Origin: Streptococcus iniae
GTDB taxonomy: Bacteria > Bacillota > Bacilli > Lactobacillales > Streptococcaceae
NCBI RefSeq assembly: GCF_030732225.1
Contig: NZ_CP132230.1
Location: 772,001 to 836,000 of the forward strand
DNA: 64,000 nt
Reading direction: 5' to 3'
The notes under the pieces were generated by a model. That model had not been told where the DNA came from. It did not search any database and saw only the letters and a program-made list of their open reading frames with translations. A program made the position numbers and the translations under genes. Of the stretch, positions 1 to 9,124 are shown piece after piece (within the stretch, counting starts at the first letter, position 1; the number at the start of each line of letters is the position of its first letter).

Positions 1-862
1 CTATTTTTTGTAAGAGAGCATTAACTGGGCCTTCATCATTGAGCAAGTTTCGCATAATTAGAAGGGAAATAAATTGCGGCACAGCAATGGTAATAACGAA
101 AATAGTTCGCCACATTTTTTTCAATTGCAATCCTTTGGTATTAATCAAAAGAGCTAAGATTATTCCGAAGAAGAAGTTGGTTACAGTTGCAAAGACTGCC
201 CAAATAAGAGTCCAAGAAAGAACAGGGAAAAATGTTCCAGCCATACGACCTGAAAAGATATTTCCAAAGTTTGCTAATCCAACCCAATCAAATAATGATT
301 TTGGAGGCAGATGGTTATGGTCATAATTTGTGAAAGCTAAACAAATCATGTAAACCAAAGGTAAAATGGTAAAAAGAAGAACACCAATTAAGGGAACAGC
401 CATTAAAGTCATATGGAAACGGCCATTGGTAAGTGTTAAAACGTCTTCTTTGAAACTTGGGATGTGACTACCTTCATTTTTGAGTTGGTAAAGAGTAGCA
501 GCACTCTTTAAATTACACCAGTAAATATAGGCGAAAACCAAGCAAAAAATGAGAGCAGCAAGTCCAAAAATCAACATCAACATTGAATTATCGCCGTCAA
601 CAGCAACTTGTAATTTAATGCCATCAATTTCTTTGGTAACCATTCCTTGTGTTTGTGTTCCTAAGGTAATAAGCCCATGAACAGCTGGAATAATTTGTGT
701 GAAAAATGCTATTAGAAAAACAATTTGGCTTAGCAAAAAGAGTGAGCCTTTGATCAATTGTTTGTTAGCAAAGTTTGCAAAGCCCATGATGATAGCAGAT
801 AATTTAATATCAAAGCCACCATTTTTTAGGGCATCTGACACAGTCACGTTAGTGTTAGTCAT
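1..862 (-). CDS. malC: Maltodextrin ABC transporter permease, MalF family (3' end outside window)
   Basis: This is an inner subunit of a maltose/maltodextrin importer that forms the membrane channel with a MalG-type partner. The first 287 codons are visible and the gene runs off the left edge. Hydrophobic segments lie near residues 39-60, 94-114, 155-178, 214-240 and 254-272, with the MalF-like stretch WRTIFVITIAVPQFISL at about 251-267. The ATG at 862 follows an AGGAG box. It lies downstream of malE on the same strand, with a 217-bp gap holding two large hairpins, so it is probably expressed at a lower level than the binding protein. Family assignment is firm; sugar range is inferred from the neighbours. 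Confidence 0.9.
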   Translation of the reverse strand, partial: MTNTNVTVSDALKNGGFDIKLSAIIMGFANFANKQLIKGSLFLLSQIVFLIAFFTQIIPAVHGLITLGTQTQGMVTKEIDGIKLQVAVDGDNSMLMLIFGLAALIFCLVFAYIYWCNLKSAATLYQLKNEGSHIPSFKEDVLTLTNGRFHMTLMAVPLIGVLLFTILPLVYMICLAFTNYDHNHLPPKSLFDWVGLANFGNIFSGRMAGTFFPVLSWTLIWAVFATVTNFFFGIILALLINTKGLQLKKMWRTIFVITIAVPQFISLLIMRNLLNDEGPVNALLQKI

Positions 863-885
863 TGAATTTCTCCTTTTTATAGCTA

Positions 886-930
886 AGTGTTACTTAAATC
901 TTCAAAACTGTTAAAGATTTAAGTAGCACT
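886..930 (-). other. Intercistronic hairpin between malE and malC
   Basis: A 17-bp stem (886-902 with 914-930, one G-U pair) encloses an 11-nt loop. It lacks a following U-run on the minus strand, so it does not look like an intrinsic terminator. Hairpins like this between a binding-protein gene and its permease genes often stabilise the upstream mRNA or block exonucleases. That role is inferred here. Confidence 0.6.
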
Positions 931-952
931 ATGCTAGAAGTCACAAAACAAG

Positions 953-1003
953 TAGGAGTGGACCAAGAACCACAAGAATTAGTGGAGCTCGGTTCCACTC
1001 CTA
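953..1003 (-). other. Second intercistronic hairpin between malE and malC
   Basis: The arms 953-964 and 991-1003 are complementary apart from one bulged base, with a long loop between them. No U-run follows on the minus strand. Together with the hairpin at 886-930 it fills most of the malE-malC gap. It probably contributes to differential expression within the operon rather than ending transcription. Confidence 0.55.
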
Positions 1004-1078
1004 AGATAATGAGTAGATAACGCTAGTGAGATCAAACTCAAGTCTGTTTTGGACCTTTTAATATAGTGCTAGAACAAG

Positions 1079-2332
1079 TTATTTTGTAGCAGCGATGTCT
1101 TTGTCAAATTGTTGTAATTTAGCTAAGTAGTCGCCTTCTTTAATTTTACCATTATATGTGTCACTTAGGATAGCAGCACTTTCAGTCCAGAATGTTGCCA
1201 TTTGGCTAAGTTTTGGCATAACAACAGTGTAATCTTTTGAAGATCCCATAGTGATAACTGTTTTAGCAAGTTCATTTGATTGAACTTCTTCAGAAGCTTG
1301 GATATCTTTATTAGCTGGAACGATGTTACGTGTTTTAAACTGATTTTTTTGGCTTTCAGCATTTGTAAGGTATGATGCTAATTTGTAGCTTGCTGCGATA
1401 CGTTTTGTATCACCTTTAGCTGGTGCTTGGTTAACAGCGTATAATTTAACACCTAAGAAAGCTTTTTGTTGAACAGTTTCACCACCGATGGTTACTTTAG
1501 GATAAGCAGCAACGCCAAGTTTGTCTTTACCAATTGCTTCTTGAGCAGCAGCATAGTCCCAAGGGCCAGTTTCAAATGCAGCAACAGCACCTTCAGCAAA
1601 TTTAGACATTACATTGTTGTCATCTAAGTTAACAAAACCTTTATTGTTTGCTTGATCAGCAACCCATTTAAGAACTGCTGCACCTTTTTCGTTGCCCCAG
1701 TTTGTTCCTTTAACATCTTCACCTTTTTCACCAAAAAGTGTGTTTCCAACTGACATGAATAAAGGACCAGTTGCATATGAGTTGGCTTGTTTAAATTTAC
1801 CACCAAAAGTAGCTTTGCTTGTGATTGCTTCGTATGATGTAATATCGTCAGCACTTAATTTTTCTTTATTGTAGAAGAGAACTTGTGATTCAATTCCAAA
1901 TGGGAATGCGTAAGTTTTTCCTTTATATTGTGCACCGACAACAGCTTGTTCAGTTGCTGTAGCAGCGATGTCTTTTGTGTATTCTTCTGGAACTTCTTGA
2001 ATGGTACCAGATTCTACAAGTTGACCAAGTTGGTCATGAGGAAGAGAGAATACGTCAGCAGCTGTGCTTGCATCTTTTTTGATTTTTTCTTGTGCTTTTG
2101 GATCTTCTGATTCAACAACTTTTACTTTGAAACCAGAATCTTTTTCAAATTTAGCAACAGCATCAGCATAAGACTTTTTAGCTCCTGTTGGAACCCAAAG
2201 TTTGATAGTTTTAGCGTCTGTACCTGATGCTGATTCTGTTTTTTCTTTAGAACCAGATGCACATCCAACTAAAAGTGTACTAGCAAGTGTTAAACTTGCT
2301 CCGCTAACGATAATTTTTTGCCATGACTTCAT
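1079..2332 (-). CDS. malE: Maltose/maltodextrin-binding lipoprotein
   Basis: This is an extracellular solute-binding protein of family 1 that captures maltodextrins and delivers them to the MalC-type permease. The 417-residue product has a lipoprotein signal peptide: positive start MKSWQKI, a hydrophobic core and the lipobox LVGC, with Cys24 as the lipidated residue. The mature part carries the usual MalE-like content (KIKLWV-type first strand, FPFGIESQVLFYNKE). The ATG follows AGGAGG. Its promoter holds an operator shared with malQ. Streptococcal names malX and malE are both in use for this gene. Confidence 0.93.
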   Translation of the reverse strand: MKSWQKIIVSGASLTLASTLLVGCASGSKEKTESASGTDAKTIKLWVPTGAKKSYADAVAKFEKDSGFKVKVVESEDPKAQEKIKKDASTAADVFSLPHDQLGQLVESGTIQEVPEEYTKDIAATATEQAVVGAQYKGKTYAFPFGIESQVLFYNKEKLSADDITSYEAITSKATFGGKFKQANSYATGPLFMSVGNTLFGEKGEDVKGTNWGNEKGAAVLKWVADQANNKGFVNLDDNNVMSKFAEGAVAAFETGPWDYAAAQEAIGKDKLGVAAYPKVTIGGETVQQKAFLGVKLYAVNQAPAKGDTKRIAASYKLASYLTNAESQKNQFKTRNIVPANKDIQASEEVQSNELAKTVITMGSSKDYTVVMPKLSQMATFWTESAAILSDTYNGKIKEGDYLAKLQQFDKDIAATK

Positions 2333-2366
2333 AGCTATTTCCTCCTAAGAAATATTTTATACCTCT

Positions 2367-2395
2367 ATTATGCAACCGTTTGCAGAGAATGTCAA
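2367..2395 (-). promoter_or_regulatory. malE promoter with MalR-type operator in the spacer
   Basis: On the minus strand TTGACA (2395-2390), a 17-bp spacer and CATAAT (2372-2367) form a promoter. The spacer contains the near-palindrome TGCAAACGGTTGCA (2371-2384), which resembles known streptococcal MalR operators and LacI-family half sites. The same core lies in the malQ promoter, so a LacI-type repressor would sit directly on RNA polymerase contacts. The repressor is most likely the product of the adjacent malR. Confidence 0.85.
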
Positions 2396-2472
2396 TACTT
2401 TTTTTAAAAATTTTTGTTTAAAACATGATTTTTTTAGTTTTGAAAAAAATAATGATTGAAATAGAAAGAACT

Positions 2473-2500
2473 TTGCTTTTTGATTAGATAATTGTATAAT
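2473..2500 (+). promoter_or_regulatory. Predicted malR promoter
   Basis: TTGCTT (2473-2478) and TATAAT (2495-2500) are separated by 16 bp. No copy of the CAAACGGTTG operator overlaps it, so malR is probably not strongly autoregulated through that sequence. Confidence 0.6.
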
Positions 2501-2558
2501 GGAAAAAAACATGGAAGAGTTAGAGTATCAAAGCGTATAGCTTATAGGAAAGGCATAT

Positions 2559-3578
2559 ATGGTAACCATAAAAGATGTTGCTCAAAAAGCAGGAGTTAAT
2601 CCCTCAACAGTTAGTAGAGTTTTAAAAGATAATCACTCCATTTCTCAAAAAACCAAAGATAAAGTTCGCAAGGCCATGAGTGATTTAGGTTATGTTCCTA
2701 ATGTTGCTGCGCAAATGCTTGCTAGTGGTTTGACAAATAATATCGGTTTGGTTTTTCCACCAATCACCTTTAAAGATAGATTGAGTGAACCTTTCTTTAT
2801 GCAAATTCTCTCTACTATTACGCATGAAGCAAAGGTAAATCATTACACTGTGTCAATTGCGACAGCCATGACAGTAGAAGCTTTGGAAGAACAAGTTAAA
2901 CTCATGCATCTTCAAAAACGGGTAGACGGTTTTATTATTTTGTATTCTGAGCAAAACGATCCCGTTCGTAAATATTTGATGGCTAATAATATTCCCTTTG
3001 TTATTGTAGGGGCTCCTGAAGGTGATGAAAATAATATTACTTACATCGATAACGATAATCAGTTAATGGCTAAAACAGCTGTTGATTATTTACATAGTAA
3101 GGGACATGAAAAAATCTTATTTATTACGGATGATTTAGAGTCTGAAGTTGCTTCAGAACGTTACATTGGCTACTTTAAAGGCTGTATGAAAATAGGTCTA
3201 GAAACAACACCGATGTTACTGTTTGATCGCAGTGACCCTCTCAACGTTGATGCTTTAACAAAAACAATGTTCACATCAAAACCATCAGCATTAATTGTCA
3301 TCGGTGACATCTTATCCGTTCGCCTGATTCAGTTGCTTTCTTACGTTGGGATTTCAGTTCCGGATGATATTTCTGTGATTACTTTTAATAACTCAACCTA
3401 CTGTAAATTGGTGCATCCTTACCTGACAACTTTTGATATTAATGTGGATAATCTAGGTAAAACTAGTTTTAAACAATTAATGGAAATTATTAAGGATGAT
3501 AACCATTCCCTAAGTCAAAAAATTCTAGTTCCATTTACCTTAAAGGTCCGTGAAAGTGTACGAGACATGCACAAATAG
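2559..3578 (+). CDS. malR: LacI-family transcriptional repressor of maltose genes
   Basis: The 339-residue protein starts with a LacI-type helix-turn-helix (VTIKDVAQKAGVNPSTVSRV) and hinge helix over about residues 1-60, then a periplasmic-binding-like effector domain. In S. pneumoniae the homologue MalR represses the malMP and malXCD operons, and maltose relieves it. Here it lies between the two operons and both flanking promoters carry its expected operator. The ATG at 2559 follows AGGAAAGG. The effector is inferred to be maltose or a maltodextrin. Confidence 0.92.
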   Translation: MVTIKDVAQKAGVNPSTVSRVLKDNHSISQKTKDKVRKAMSDLGYVPNVAAQMLASGLTNNIGLVFPPITFKDRLSEPFFMQILSTITHEAKVNHYTVSIATAMTVEALEEQVKLMHLQKRVDGFIILYSEQNDPVRKYLMANNIPFVIVGAPEGDENNITYIDNDNQLMAKTAVDYLHSKGHEKILFITDDLESEVASERYIGYFKGCMKIGLETTPMLLFDRSDPLNVDALTKTMFTSKPSALIVIGDILSVRLIQLLSYVGISVPDDISVITFNNSTYCKLVHPYLTTFDINVDNLGKTSFKQLMEIIKDDNHSLSQKILVPFTLKVRESVRDMHK

Positions 3579-3619
3579 CATTGATAAAATAGCATTTTGA
3601 AAAGAATGTTATTTTTTTA

Positions 3620-3648
3620 TTGACTTACGCAAACGGTTGCGCTATAAT
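3620..3648 (+). promoter_or_regulatory. malQ-glgP promoter with MalR-type operator in the spacer
   Basis: TTGACT (3620-3625) and TATAAT (3643-3648) are 17 bp apart. The spacer is almost wholly filled by ACGCAAACGGTTGCGC (3627-3642), a 16-bp near-palindrome sharing CAAACGGTTG with the malE operator. Repressor binding would exclude RNA polymerase. The stronger symmetry than at malE suggests tighter binding at this site. Confidence 0.88.
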
Positions 3649-3681
3649 TTCATCATAGATAAATCAAGCAAGGAGAAAATT

Positions 3682-5190
3682 ATGACGAAACGCGCAAGTG
3701 GTATTTTGATGCACATCAGTTCATTACCGGGCAAATTTGGTATTGGAACTTTTGGAGAAGCAGCATACAATTTCATTGATTTTTTAAAAGAAAGTAAGCA
3801 GACTTATTGGCAGATTTTACCACTAACAACAACAAGTTTTGGTGATTCTCCCTACCAATCATTTTCAGCTATTGCAGGGAATACTCATTTTATTGATTTT
3901 GATTTACTTGTCAAAGAGGGTTACCTTGTTGAGAGTGATTTTGCAACTTGTGATTTTGGATCAAATCCAGAATCCGTTGATTATGCTTTGATTTTTAATG
4001 CCAGACGCCCTATTTTAGAAAAAGCTGTTGCTAATTTTTTAAAGAGTAGCGATGGTAAAGACAAGCTTGCTGCTTTTGAAAAAGAAGCTTCATGGGTTTC
4101 TGATTTTGCAGAATTTATGGCTATCAAAGAGTATTTTGACAATAAAGCTTTGCAAGAATGGGATGATAAAGCAATTATCAAACGTGATCAAGCTTCCCTT
4201 GTAGCTTACCGAGAAAAATTGCAGTCTGTTATTTCTTACCATAAAGTTTGCCAATATTTCTTTTATCAACAATGGTTAGCTCTAAAAGCTTATGCTAATG
4301 AAAATAATATTTCTATTATTGGGGACATGCCAATCTATGTATCAGCTGATAGTGTTGAAGTATGGACAATGCCTGAACTGTTCAAAGTTGATGAAGAATT
4401 GAAACCTCAATACATTGCGGGTGTTCCTGCAGATGGGTTTAGTGAGGATGGTCAACTTTGGGGCAATCCCATTTACAAGTGGGAAAATCATCAAGCATCT
4501 GATTTTGACTGGTGGGTATTCCGTATTCAAGAGAGTTGCAAAATATATGACAAAGTCCGTATCGATCATTTTAAAGGCTTCTCTGATTTTTGGGAAATTC
4601 CTGGCGGTGATAAAACAGCTAGAAATGGCCGTTGGGCGTCAGCACCTGGCTTTGAACTCTTTGAAACAGTTCGTGAAAAATTAGGTGATTTGCCAATTAT
4701 TGCTGAGAACCTCGGGTATATTGATGAAAAAGCAGAGCAGTTACTGGCTGCCACAGGCTTTCCTGGAATGAAAATTTTAGAATTCGGCCTATATGATGTG
4801 ACTAGTCAAAGCATTGACTTGCCACATAACTTTGATACAAATAGCATCGTTTATTGTGGTACACATGATAACGAAGTTGTTAATGGTTGGTATGAAAACT
4901 TGACTGTTCAACAGGCACGTTTTGTTGATAAGTATTTGCATCGTGCTGAAGGTGAACGCATTACAGAAGCGATGTTAAGAACTATTTTTGCCTCTGTTGG
5001 GAATATTGCAATCCTATGCATGCAAGATTTACTGGATAAGGATGCAGATAGCCGTATGAACATGCCTAATACTGTTGGTGGAAACTGGCAATGGCGTATG
5101 TTAGCGGATGATTTAACAGAAGCTGACAAAGATTATTTAATTGGCTTGACAGAACTCTACGGTCGAGCAAATACAAGTCTGAAGAATTAA
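3682..5190 (+). CDS. malQ: 4-alpha-glucanotransferase (amylomaltase)
   Basis: This GH77 cytoplasmic enzyme transfers maltosyl units between maltodextrins, releasing glucose and making chains long enough for the phosphorylase. The 502-residue product shows the family catalytic regions: RIDHFKGF with the nucleophile Asp, AENLG with the acid/base Glu, and GTHDN. An in-frame ATG at 3637 would overlap the promoter -10 box, so ATG 3682, after AAGGAGAAA, is chosen. It is followed 16 bp later by glgP. The gene is called malM in pneumococci. Confidence 0.95.
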   Translation: MTKRASGILMHISSLPGKFGIGTFGEAAYNFIDFLKESKQTYWQILPLTTTSFGDSPYQSFSAIAGNTHFIDFDLLVKEGYLVESDFATCDFGSNPESVDYALIFNARRPILEKAVANFLKSSDGKDKLAAFEKEASWVSDFAEFMAIKEYFDNKALQEWDDKAIIKRDQASLVAYREKLQSVISYHKVCQYFFYQQWLALKAYANENNISIIGDMPIYVSADSVEVWTMPELFKVDEELKPQYIAGVPADGFSEDGQLWGNPIYKWENHQASDFDWWVFRIQESCKIYDKVRIDHFKGFSDFWEIPGGDKTARNGRWASAPGFELFETVREKLGDLPIIAENLGYIDEKAEQLLAATGFPGMKILEFGLYDVTSQSIDLPHNFDTNSIVYCGTHDNEVVNGWYENLTVQQARFVDKYLHRAEGERITEAMLRTIFASVGNIAILCMQDLLDKDADSRMNMPNTVGGNWQWRMLADDLTEADKDYLIGLTELYGRANTSLKN

Positions 5191-5206
5191 AGAATAAGGG
5201 GATATT

Positions 5207-7471
5207 ATGACGACGTTTACAACTTACACTGAAAAGCAACTTGGAAAAACACTTTCACAAGCTTCAAATCAAGAAATTTACCTTTCATTGCTAAATTTTG
5301 TTAAAGAAGAAGCTCGCCAAATGTCAAAAAACACTGCCAAACGCAAGGTTTACTACATTTCTGCGGAGTTCTTAATTGGAAAATTACTGTCAAATAATCT
5401 CATTAATCTTGGGATTTATAAAGGCATCAAAGAAGAACTTGCCGCAGCAGGCAAATCTCTTGCAGAAGTAGAAGATGTGGAATTAGAACCTTCTCTTGGA
5501 AATGGTGGGCTTGGCCGTTTAGCATCATGCTTTATTGACTCTATTTCAACACTTGGAATTAACGGGGAAGGCGTTGGCTTAAACTACCATTGTGGTCTTT
5601 TCAAGCAAGTCTTCAATCATAACGAACAAGAAGCAGAGCCAAACTTCTGGATTGAAGACCAGTCATGGTTGGTGCCAACAGATGTAACTTATGATGTGCC
5701 CTTCAAAAACTTTACCTTGAAATCACGTCTTGATCGCATTGATGTTTTGGGCTATAAACGTGAAAGCAAAAACTATTTGAACCTTTTTGATATTGAAGGG
5801 GTTGACTATGGCCTGATTAAAGATGGTATTTCATTTGATAAAACGGACATTGCTAAAAACTTGACACTCTTTTTGTACCCAGATGATTCCGATAAAAATG
5901 GAGAATTGCTCCGTATTTACCAACAATATTTCATGGTTTCAAATGCTGCGCAATTATTAATTGATGAAGCTATAGAACGTGGTTCAAACCTTCATGATTT
6001 GGCTGACTATGCTTACGTTCAAATTAATGATACGCACCCATCAATGGTTATTCCAGAATTAATTCGTCTCTTAACAGAAAAACATGACATTGCCTTTGAA
6101 GAAGCTGTTACCATTGTATCAAGCATGGTTGGATACACTAATCACACCATCTTAGCAGAAGCTCTTGAAAAATGGCCATTAGAATTCTTAAATGAAGTCG
6201 TTCCTCATCTTGTTACAATCATTGAAAAATTAGATGAACTGATCAGAGCAAAAGTATCCGATGCTAGTCTTCAAATTATTGATGAAACAGGTCGTGTTCA
6301 TATGGCACATATGGATATTCACTTTGCGACATCTGTTAACGGGGTAGCTGCGCTTCATACAGAAATCTTAAAAAACAGTGAGTTAAAAGACTTCTATGAA
6401 TTGTATCCTGACAAATTTAACAACAAGACAAATGGGATTACTTTCCGTCGCTGGTTAGAATTTGCTAACCAAGATCTTGCTGATTATATCAAAGACCTAA
6501 TTGGTGATGACTATTTAACAGATGCTACAAAACTTGAAAAATTAATGGCTTTTGCTGATGATAAAGAAGTTCACACCAAACTTGCTGATATTAAACATGC
6601 TAATAAATTAAGTTTAAAACGCTATTTGAAAGATAATAAAGGGATTGAATTAGACGAGAACTCTATTATTGATACACAAATCAAACGTTTCCACGAGTAC
6701 AAGCGTCAACAAATGAATGCCCTGTATGTGATTCACAAATATTTAGAAATCAAAAAAGGGAACCTTCCTAAACGTAAAATTACCGTGATATTTGGAGGAA
6801 AAGCTGCTCCAGCATACATCATTGCACAAGACATCATTCATTTAATTCTTTGCTTATCAGAATTAATCAATAATGACCCTGAAGTGAGTCCCTATTTGAA
6901 TGTGCATTTAGTTGAAAATTACAATGTGACTGTAGCAGAACATCTTATTCCTGCAACAGATATTTCAGAACAAATTTCACTGGCTTCAAAAGAAGCTTCA
7001 GGGACTGGTAATATGAAATTCATGCTTAATGGTGCTTTGACACTAGGAACAATGGATGGTGCCAATGTTGAAATTGCAGAGCTAGCCGGCATGGACAACA
7101 TCTACACATTTGGTAAAGATTCAGATACCATTATTGATTTGTATGCCAATGCATCTTATGTATCAAAAGAGTATTACCAAGGGGACTCAGCCATTAAAGC
7201 TGCAGTAGATTTCATTGTCAGTCAAGAAGTGCTAGCATTAGGAAATGCGGAAAGACTTGAAAGATTACATCATGAATTAATCAGTAAAGACTGGTTTATG
7301 ACCCTAATTGACCTTGCTGAATACATTACTGTTAAAGAGAAAATGTTAGCAGATTATGAAGATCAAGAGCTTTGGATGACAAAAGTTATCAAGAACATTG
7401 CAAAAGCAGGCTTCTTCTCATCTGATCGTACCATTGAACAATACAACCAAGATATTTGGAAGTCCCTTTAA
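5207..7471 (+). CDS. glgP: Maltodextrin/glycogen phosphorylase
   Basis: This GT35 enzyme phosphorolyses alpha-1,4-glucans to glucose-1-phosphate in the cytoplasm. The 754-residue length matches bacterial maltodextrin phosphorylases (MalP). The pyridoxal-phosphate site is visible as [17 protein letters not shown] with the Schiff-base Lys, and the conserved VQINDTHP and KRFHEYKRQ segments are present. It is co-transcribed with malQ and ends at a terminator. Because no glycogen synthesis genes are nearby, maltodextrin is the likely substrate and malP is an equally good name. Confidence 0.94.
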   Translation: MTTFTTYTEKQLGKTLSQASNQEIYLSLLNFVKEEARQMSKNTAKRKVYYISAEFLIGKLLSNNLINLGIYKGIKEELAAAGKSLAEVEDVELEPSLGNGGLGRLASCFIDSISTLGINGEGVGLNYHCGLFKQVFNHNEQEAEPNFWIEDQSWLVPTDVTYDVPFKNFTLKSRLDRIDVLGYKRESKNYLNLFDIEGVDYGLIKDGISFDKTDIAKNLTLFLYPDDSDKNGELLRIYQQYFMVSNAAQLLIDEAIERGSNLHDLADYAYVQINDTHPSMVIPELIRLLTEKHDIAFEEAVTIVSSMVGYTNHTILAEALEKWPLEFLNEVVPHLVTIIEKLDELIRAKVSDASLQIIDETGRVHMAHMDIHFATSVNGVAALHTEILKNSELKDFYELYPDKFNNKTNGITFRRWLEFANQDLADYIKDLIGDDYLTDATKLEKLMAFADDKEVHTKLADIKHANKLSLKRYLKDNKGIELDENSIIDTQIKRFHEYKRQQMNALYVIHKYLEIKKGNLPKRKITVIFGGKAAPAYIIAQDIIHLILCLSELINNDPEVSPYLNVHLVENYNVTVAEHLIPATDISEQISLASKEASGTGNMKFMLNGALTLGTMDGANVEIAELAGMDNIYTFGKDSDTIIDLYANASYVSKEYYQGDSAIKAAVDFIVSQEVLALGNAERLERLHHELISKDWFMTLIDLAEYITVKEKMLADYEDQELWMTKVIKNIAKAGFFSSDRTIEQYNQDIWKSL

Positions 7472-7480
7472 TTAATACAT

Positions 7481-7519
7481 AAAAAAACACCGGAAATTAA
7501 AGATTTCCAGTGTTTTTTT
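7481..7519. terminator. Bidirectional terminator between glgP and a convergent gene
   Basis: A 17-bp A-rich/T-rich stem (left arm from 7481, right arm to 7519) with one C-A mismatch and a short TAAAG loop is flanked by A- and T-runs. It can stop both the mal operon and the convergent gene ending at 7522. Confidence 0.85.
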
Positions 7520-7521
7520 CT

Positions 7522-7827
7522 TTAAGCGACTAACAGTTTTGTAATAATAATATCGTGGTTAGGGTAATTTTCCTGAAGGTATTGGCTTACTTCAGCGTAT
7601 AATTTTTTAATTTCTTGGCGTTTTTCAGGCTTATCATAACCAACATAGTGAAACTGACACTCAATGGTTAAAAATAACTCATGAAAAAGCTTATTCATGT
7701 TCTCTAATTTACTTAGGAGTAAGTGATCTTCTTTAATGAAATCGGGAATAACAGTATCTTGTCCAAATTGAGCATCAGCTATTGTCAAGGGATAAGTTCC
7801 GTATTCTAAACACAATTCGTAAGTCAT
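7522..7827 (-). CDS. Conserved hypothetical protein, 101 aa
   Basis: This is a small soluble acidic protein with no signal peptide or membrane segment. It has a hydrophobic N-terminal strand (MTYELCLEYG), a central helical part rich in Leu and Glu, and a C-terminal strand ending IIITKLLVA. I do not recognise a named domain. The ATG is preceded by AGGAG. It is transcribed convergently to glgP and divergently from trhO, as a single gene. It looks real because of codon use and the good ribosome-binding site. Confidence 0.75.
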   Translation of the reverse strand: MTYELCLEYGTYPLTIADAQFGQDTVIPDFIKEDHLLLSKLENMNKLFHELFLTIECQFHYVGYDKPEKRQEIKKLYAEVSQYLQENYPNHDIIITKLLVA

Positions 7828-7974
7828 TTTTTTCTCCTATTTGATTTTGCCTTTTCTAAGATTAGTTATTTATTTCTTATAGTAAGGTTATTCTGACACA
7901 AAAGATAAGTCAAGTCAATTAATTGAAACTTGCCTTGAACTTAGTTCTTGTGATTTTATGCGCAAGCAAATTTA

Positions 7975-8004
7975 TTGCAAGCTGAGAAATAGTGAGGCTA
8001 TAAT
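7975..8004 (+). promoter_or_regulatory. Predicted trhO promoter
   Basis: TTGCAA (7975-7980) and TATAAT (7999-8004) are separated by 18 bp. The predicted start would give an mRNA leader of about 30 nt before ATG 8041. Confidence 0.6.
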
Positions 8005-8040
8005 AGTTCTATTAAAGTGAATTTTATTATAGGAGATACT

Positions 8041-9027
8041 ATGTCTGAAAAAATTAGAGTCCTACTCTATTATAAATATGTTGCCATTGAAAATGCCCAA
8101 GAATATGCAGAAAAAACCCTTGCTTTTTGTAAATCTATTGGTTTAAAAGGAAGAATTCTGATTGCTGATGAAGGTATTAATGGAACTGTTTCTGGTGATT
8201 ATGAAACAACTCAAAAGTACATGGACTGGGTTCACAGTGATGAACGTTTTTCTGACCTTTGGTTTAAAATGGATGAAGAAGACGAGCAAGCTTTCAAGAA
8301 AATGTTTGTTCGCTACAAAAAAGAAATTGTTCATTTAGGACTTGAAGATAATGATTTTGATAATGATATCAATCCTCTTGAAGTAACGGGTGAGTATTTA
8401 AATCCTAAACAATTCAAAGAAGCCTTGCTTGATGAAGATACCGTTGTTTTGGACACGCGAAATGATTATGAATATGACCTTGGTCACTTCCGTGGTGCCA
8501 TTCGTCCAGATATCCGTAATTTCCGTGATTTACCACAATGGGTACGTGATAATAAAGATAAATTCATGGAAAAACGTGTTGTTGTCTACTGTACAGGTGG
8601 TGTTCGCTGTGAAAAATTCTCAGGCTGGATGGTCCGTGAAGGGTTTAAGGATGTTGGCCAATTACATGGTGGTATTGCAACTTATGGTAAAGATCCAGAA
8701 GTTCAAGGTGAACTTTGGGATGGTGCTATGTATGTTTTTGATGAACGTATTGCTGTGCCAATTAACCATGTTAACCCTGTAGTCATCAGTAAAGATTACT
8801 TTGATGGGCAACCATGTGAGCGTTATGTGAATTGTGCTAACCCATTTTGTAACGATCAAATTTTTGCTTCAGAAGAAAATGAAGCTAAATACCTTCGTGG
8901 CTGTTCACCAGAATGCCGTGCTCATGAGCGCAATCGATACGTTTCAGAAAATGGCCTAACACGTCAAGAATGGGCGGATCGCCTTGCTGCACTTGGAGAA
9001 GTTTTACCTGAAATGGCGGCTGTTTAA
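8041..9027 (+). CDS. trhO: tRNA uridine(34) hydroxylase, rhodanese family
   Basis: TrhO (YceA family) carries out O2-dependent 5-hydroxylation of U34 in certain tRNAs, a step toward 5-methoxyuridine. The 328-residue protein has an N-terminal acylphosphatase-like part, a central rhodanese domain with the catalytic Cys in [15 protein letters not shown], and a Cys-rich tail ([27 protein letters not shown]). ATG 8041 follows AGGAG; an upstream ATG at 8017 lies too close to the promoter and lacks such a site. It has its own promoter and terminator. Confidence 0.92.
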   Translation: MSEKIRVLLYYKYVAIENAQEYAEKTLAFCKSIGLKGRILIADEGINGTVSGDYETTQKYMDWVHSDERFSDLWFKMDEEDEQAFKKMFVRYKKEIVHLGLEDNDFDNDINPLEVTGEYLNPKQFKEALLDEDTVVLDTRNDYEYDLGHFRGAIRPDIRNFRDLPQWVRDNKDKFMEKRVVVYCTGGVRCEKFSGWMVREGFKDVGQLHGGIATYGKDPEVQGELWDGAMYVFDERIAVPINHVNPVVISKDYFDGQPCERYVNCANPFCNDQIFASEENEAKYLRGCSPECRAHERNRYVSENGLTRQEWADRLAALGEVLPEMAAV

Positions 9028-9033
9028 GTAATG

Positions 9034-9060
9034 AAGATCTAGTTTGACTAGGTCTTTTTA
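9034..9060 (+). terminator. Terminator after trhO
   Basis: A 9-bp stem (9034-9042 with 9048-9056, one G-U pair) and a TTTGA loop are followed by a T-run. Confidence 0.75.
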
Positions 9061-9070
9061 TGATTTTCTA

Positions 9071-9079
9071 TGGTATAAT
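9071..9079 (+). promoter_or_regulatory. Extended -10 promoter for the cation transporter
   Basis: TGGTATAAT forms an extended -10 element with no clear -35. The same TGG-TATAAT arrangement recurs upstream of many genes in the window. Confidence 0.65.
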
Positions 9080-9124
9080 AGACTTTGTTTTTAATGGATA
9101 AAAGATAAGAATAAGGTGATTAAA

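Noticed and set aside
39-914. Plus-strand frames of 95 and 71 codons
   Set aside because: They are antisense to the malC permease, whose frame is continuous on the minus strand with family sequence features.
3637-3681. Upstream start for malQ
   Set aside because: It begins inside the operator and -10 region, before the expected transcript start.
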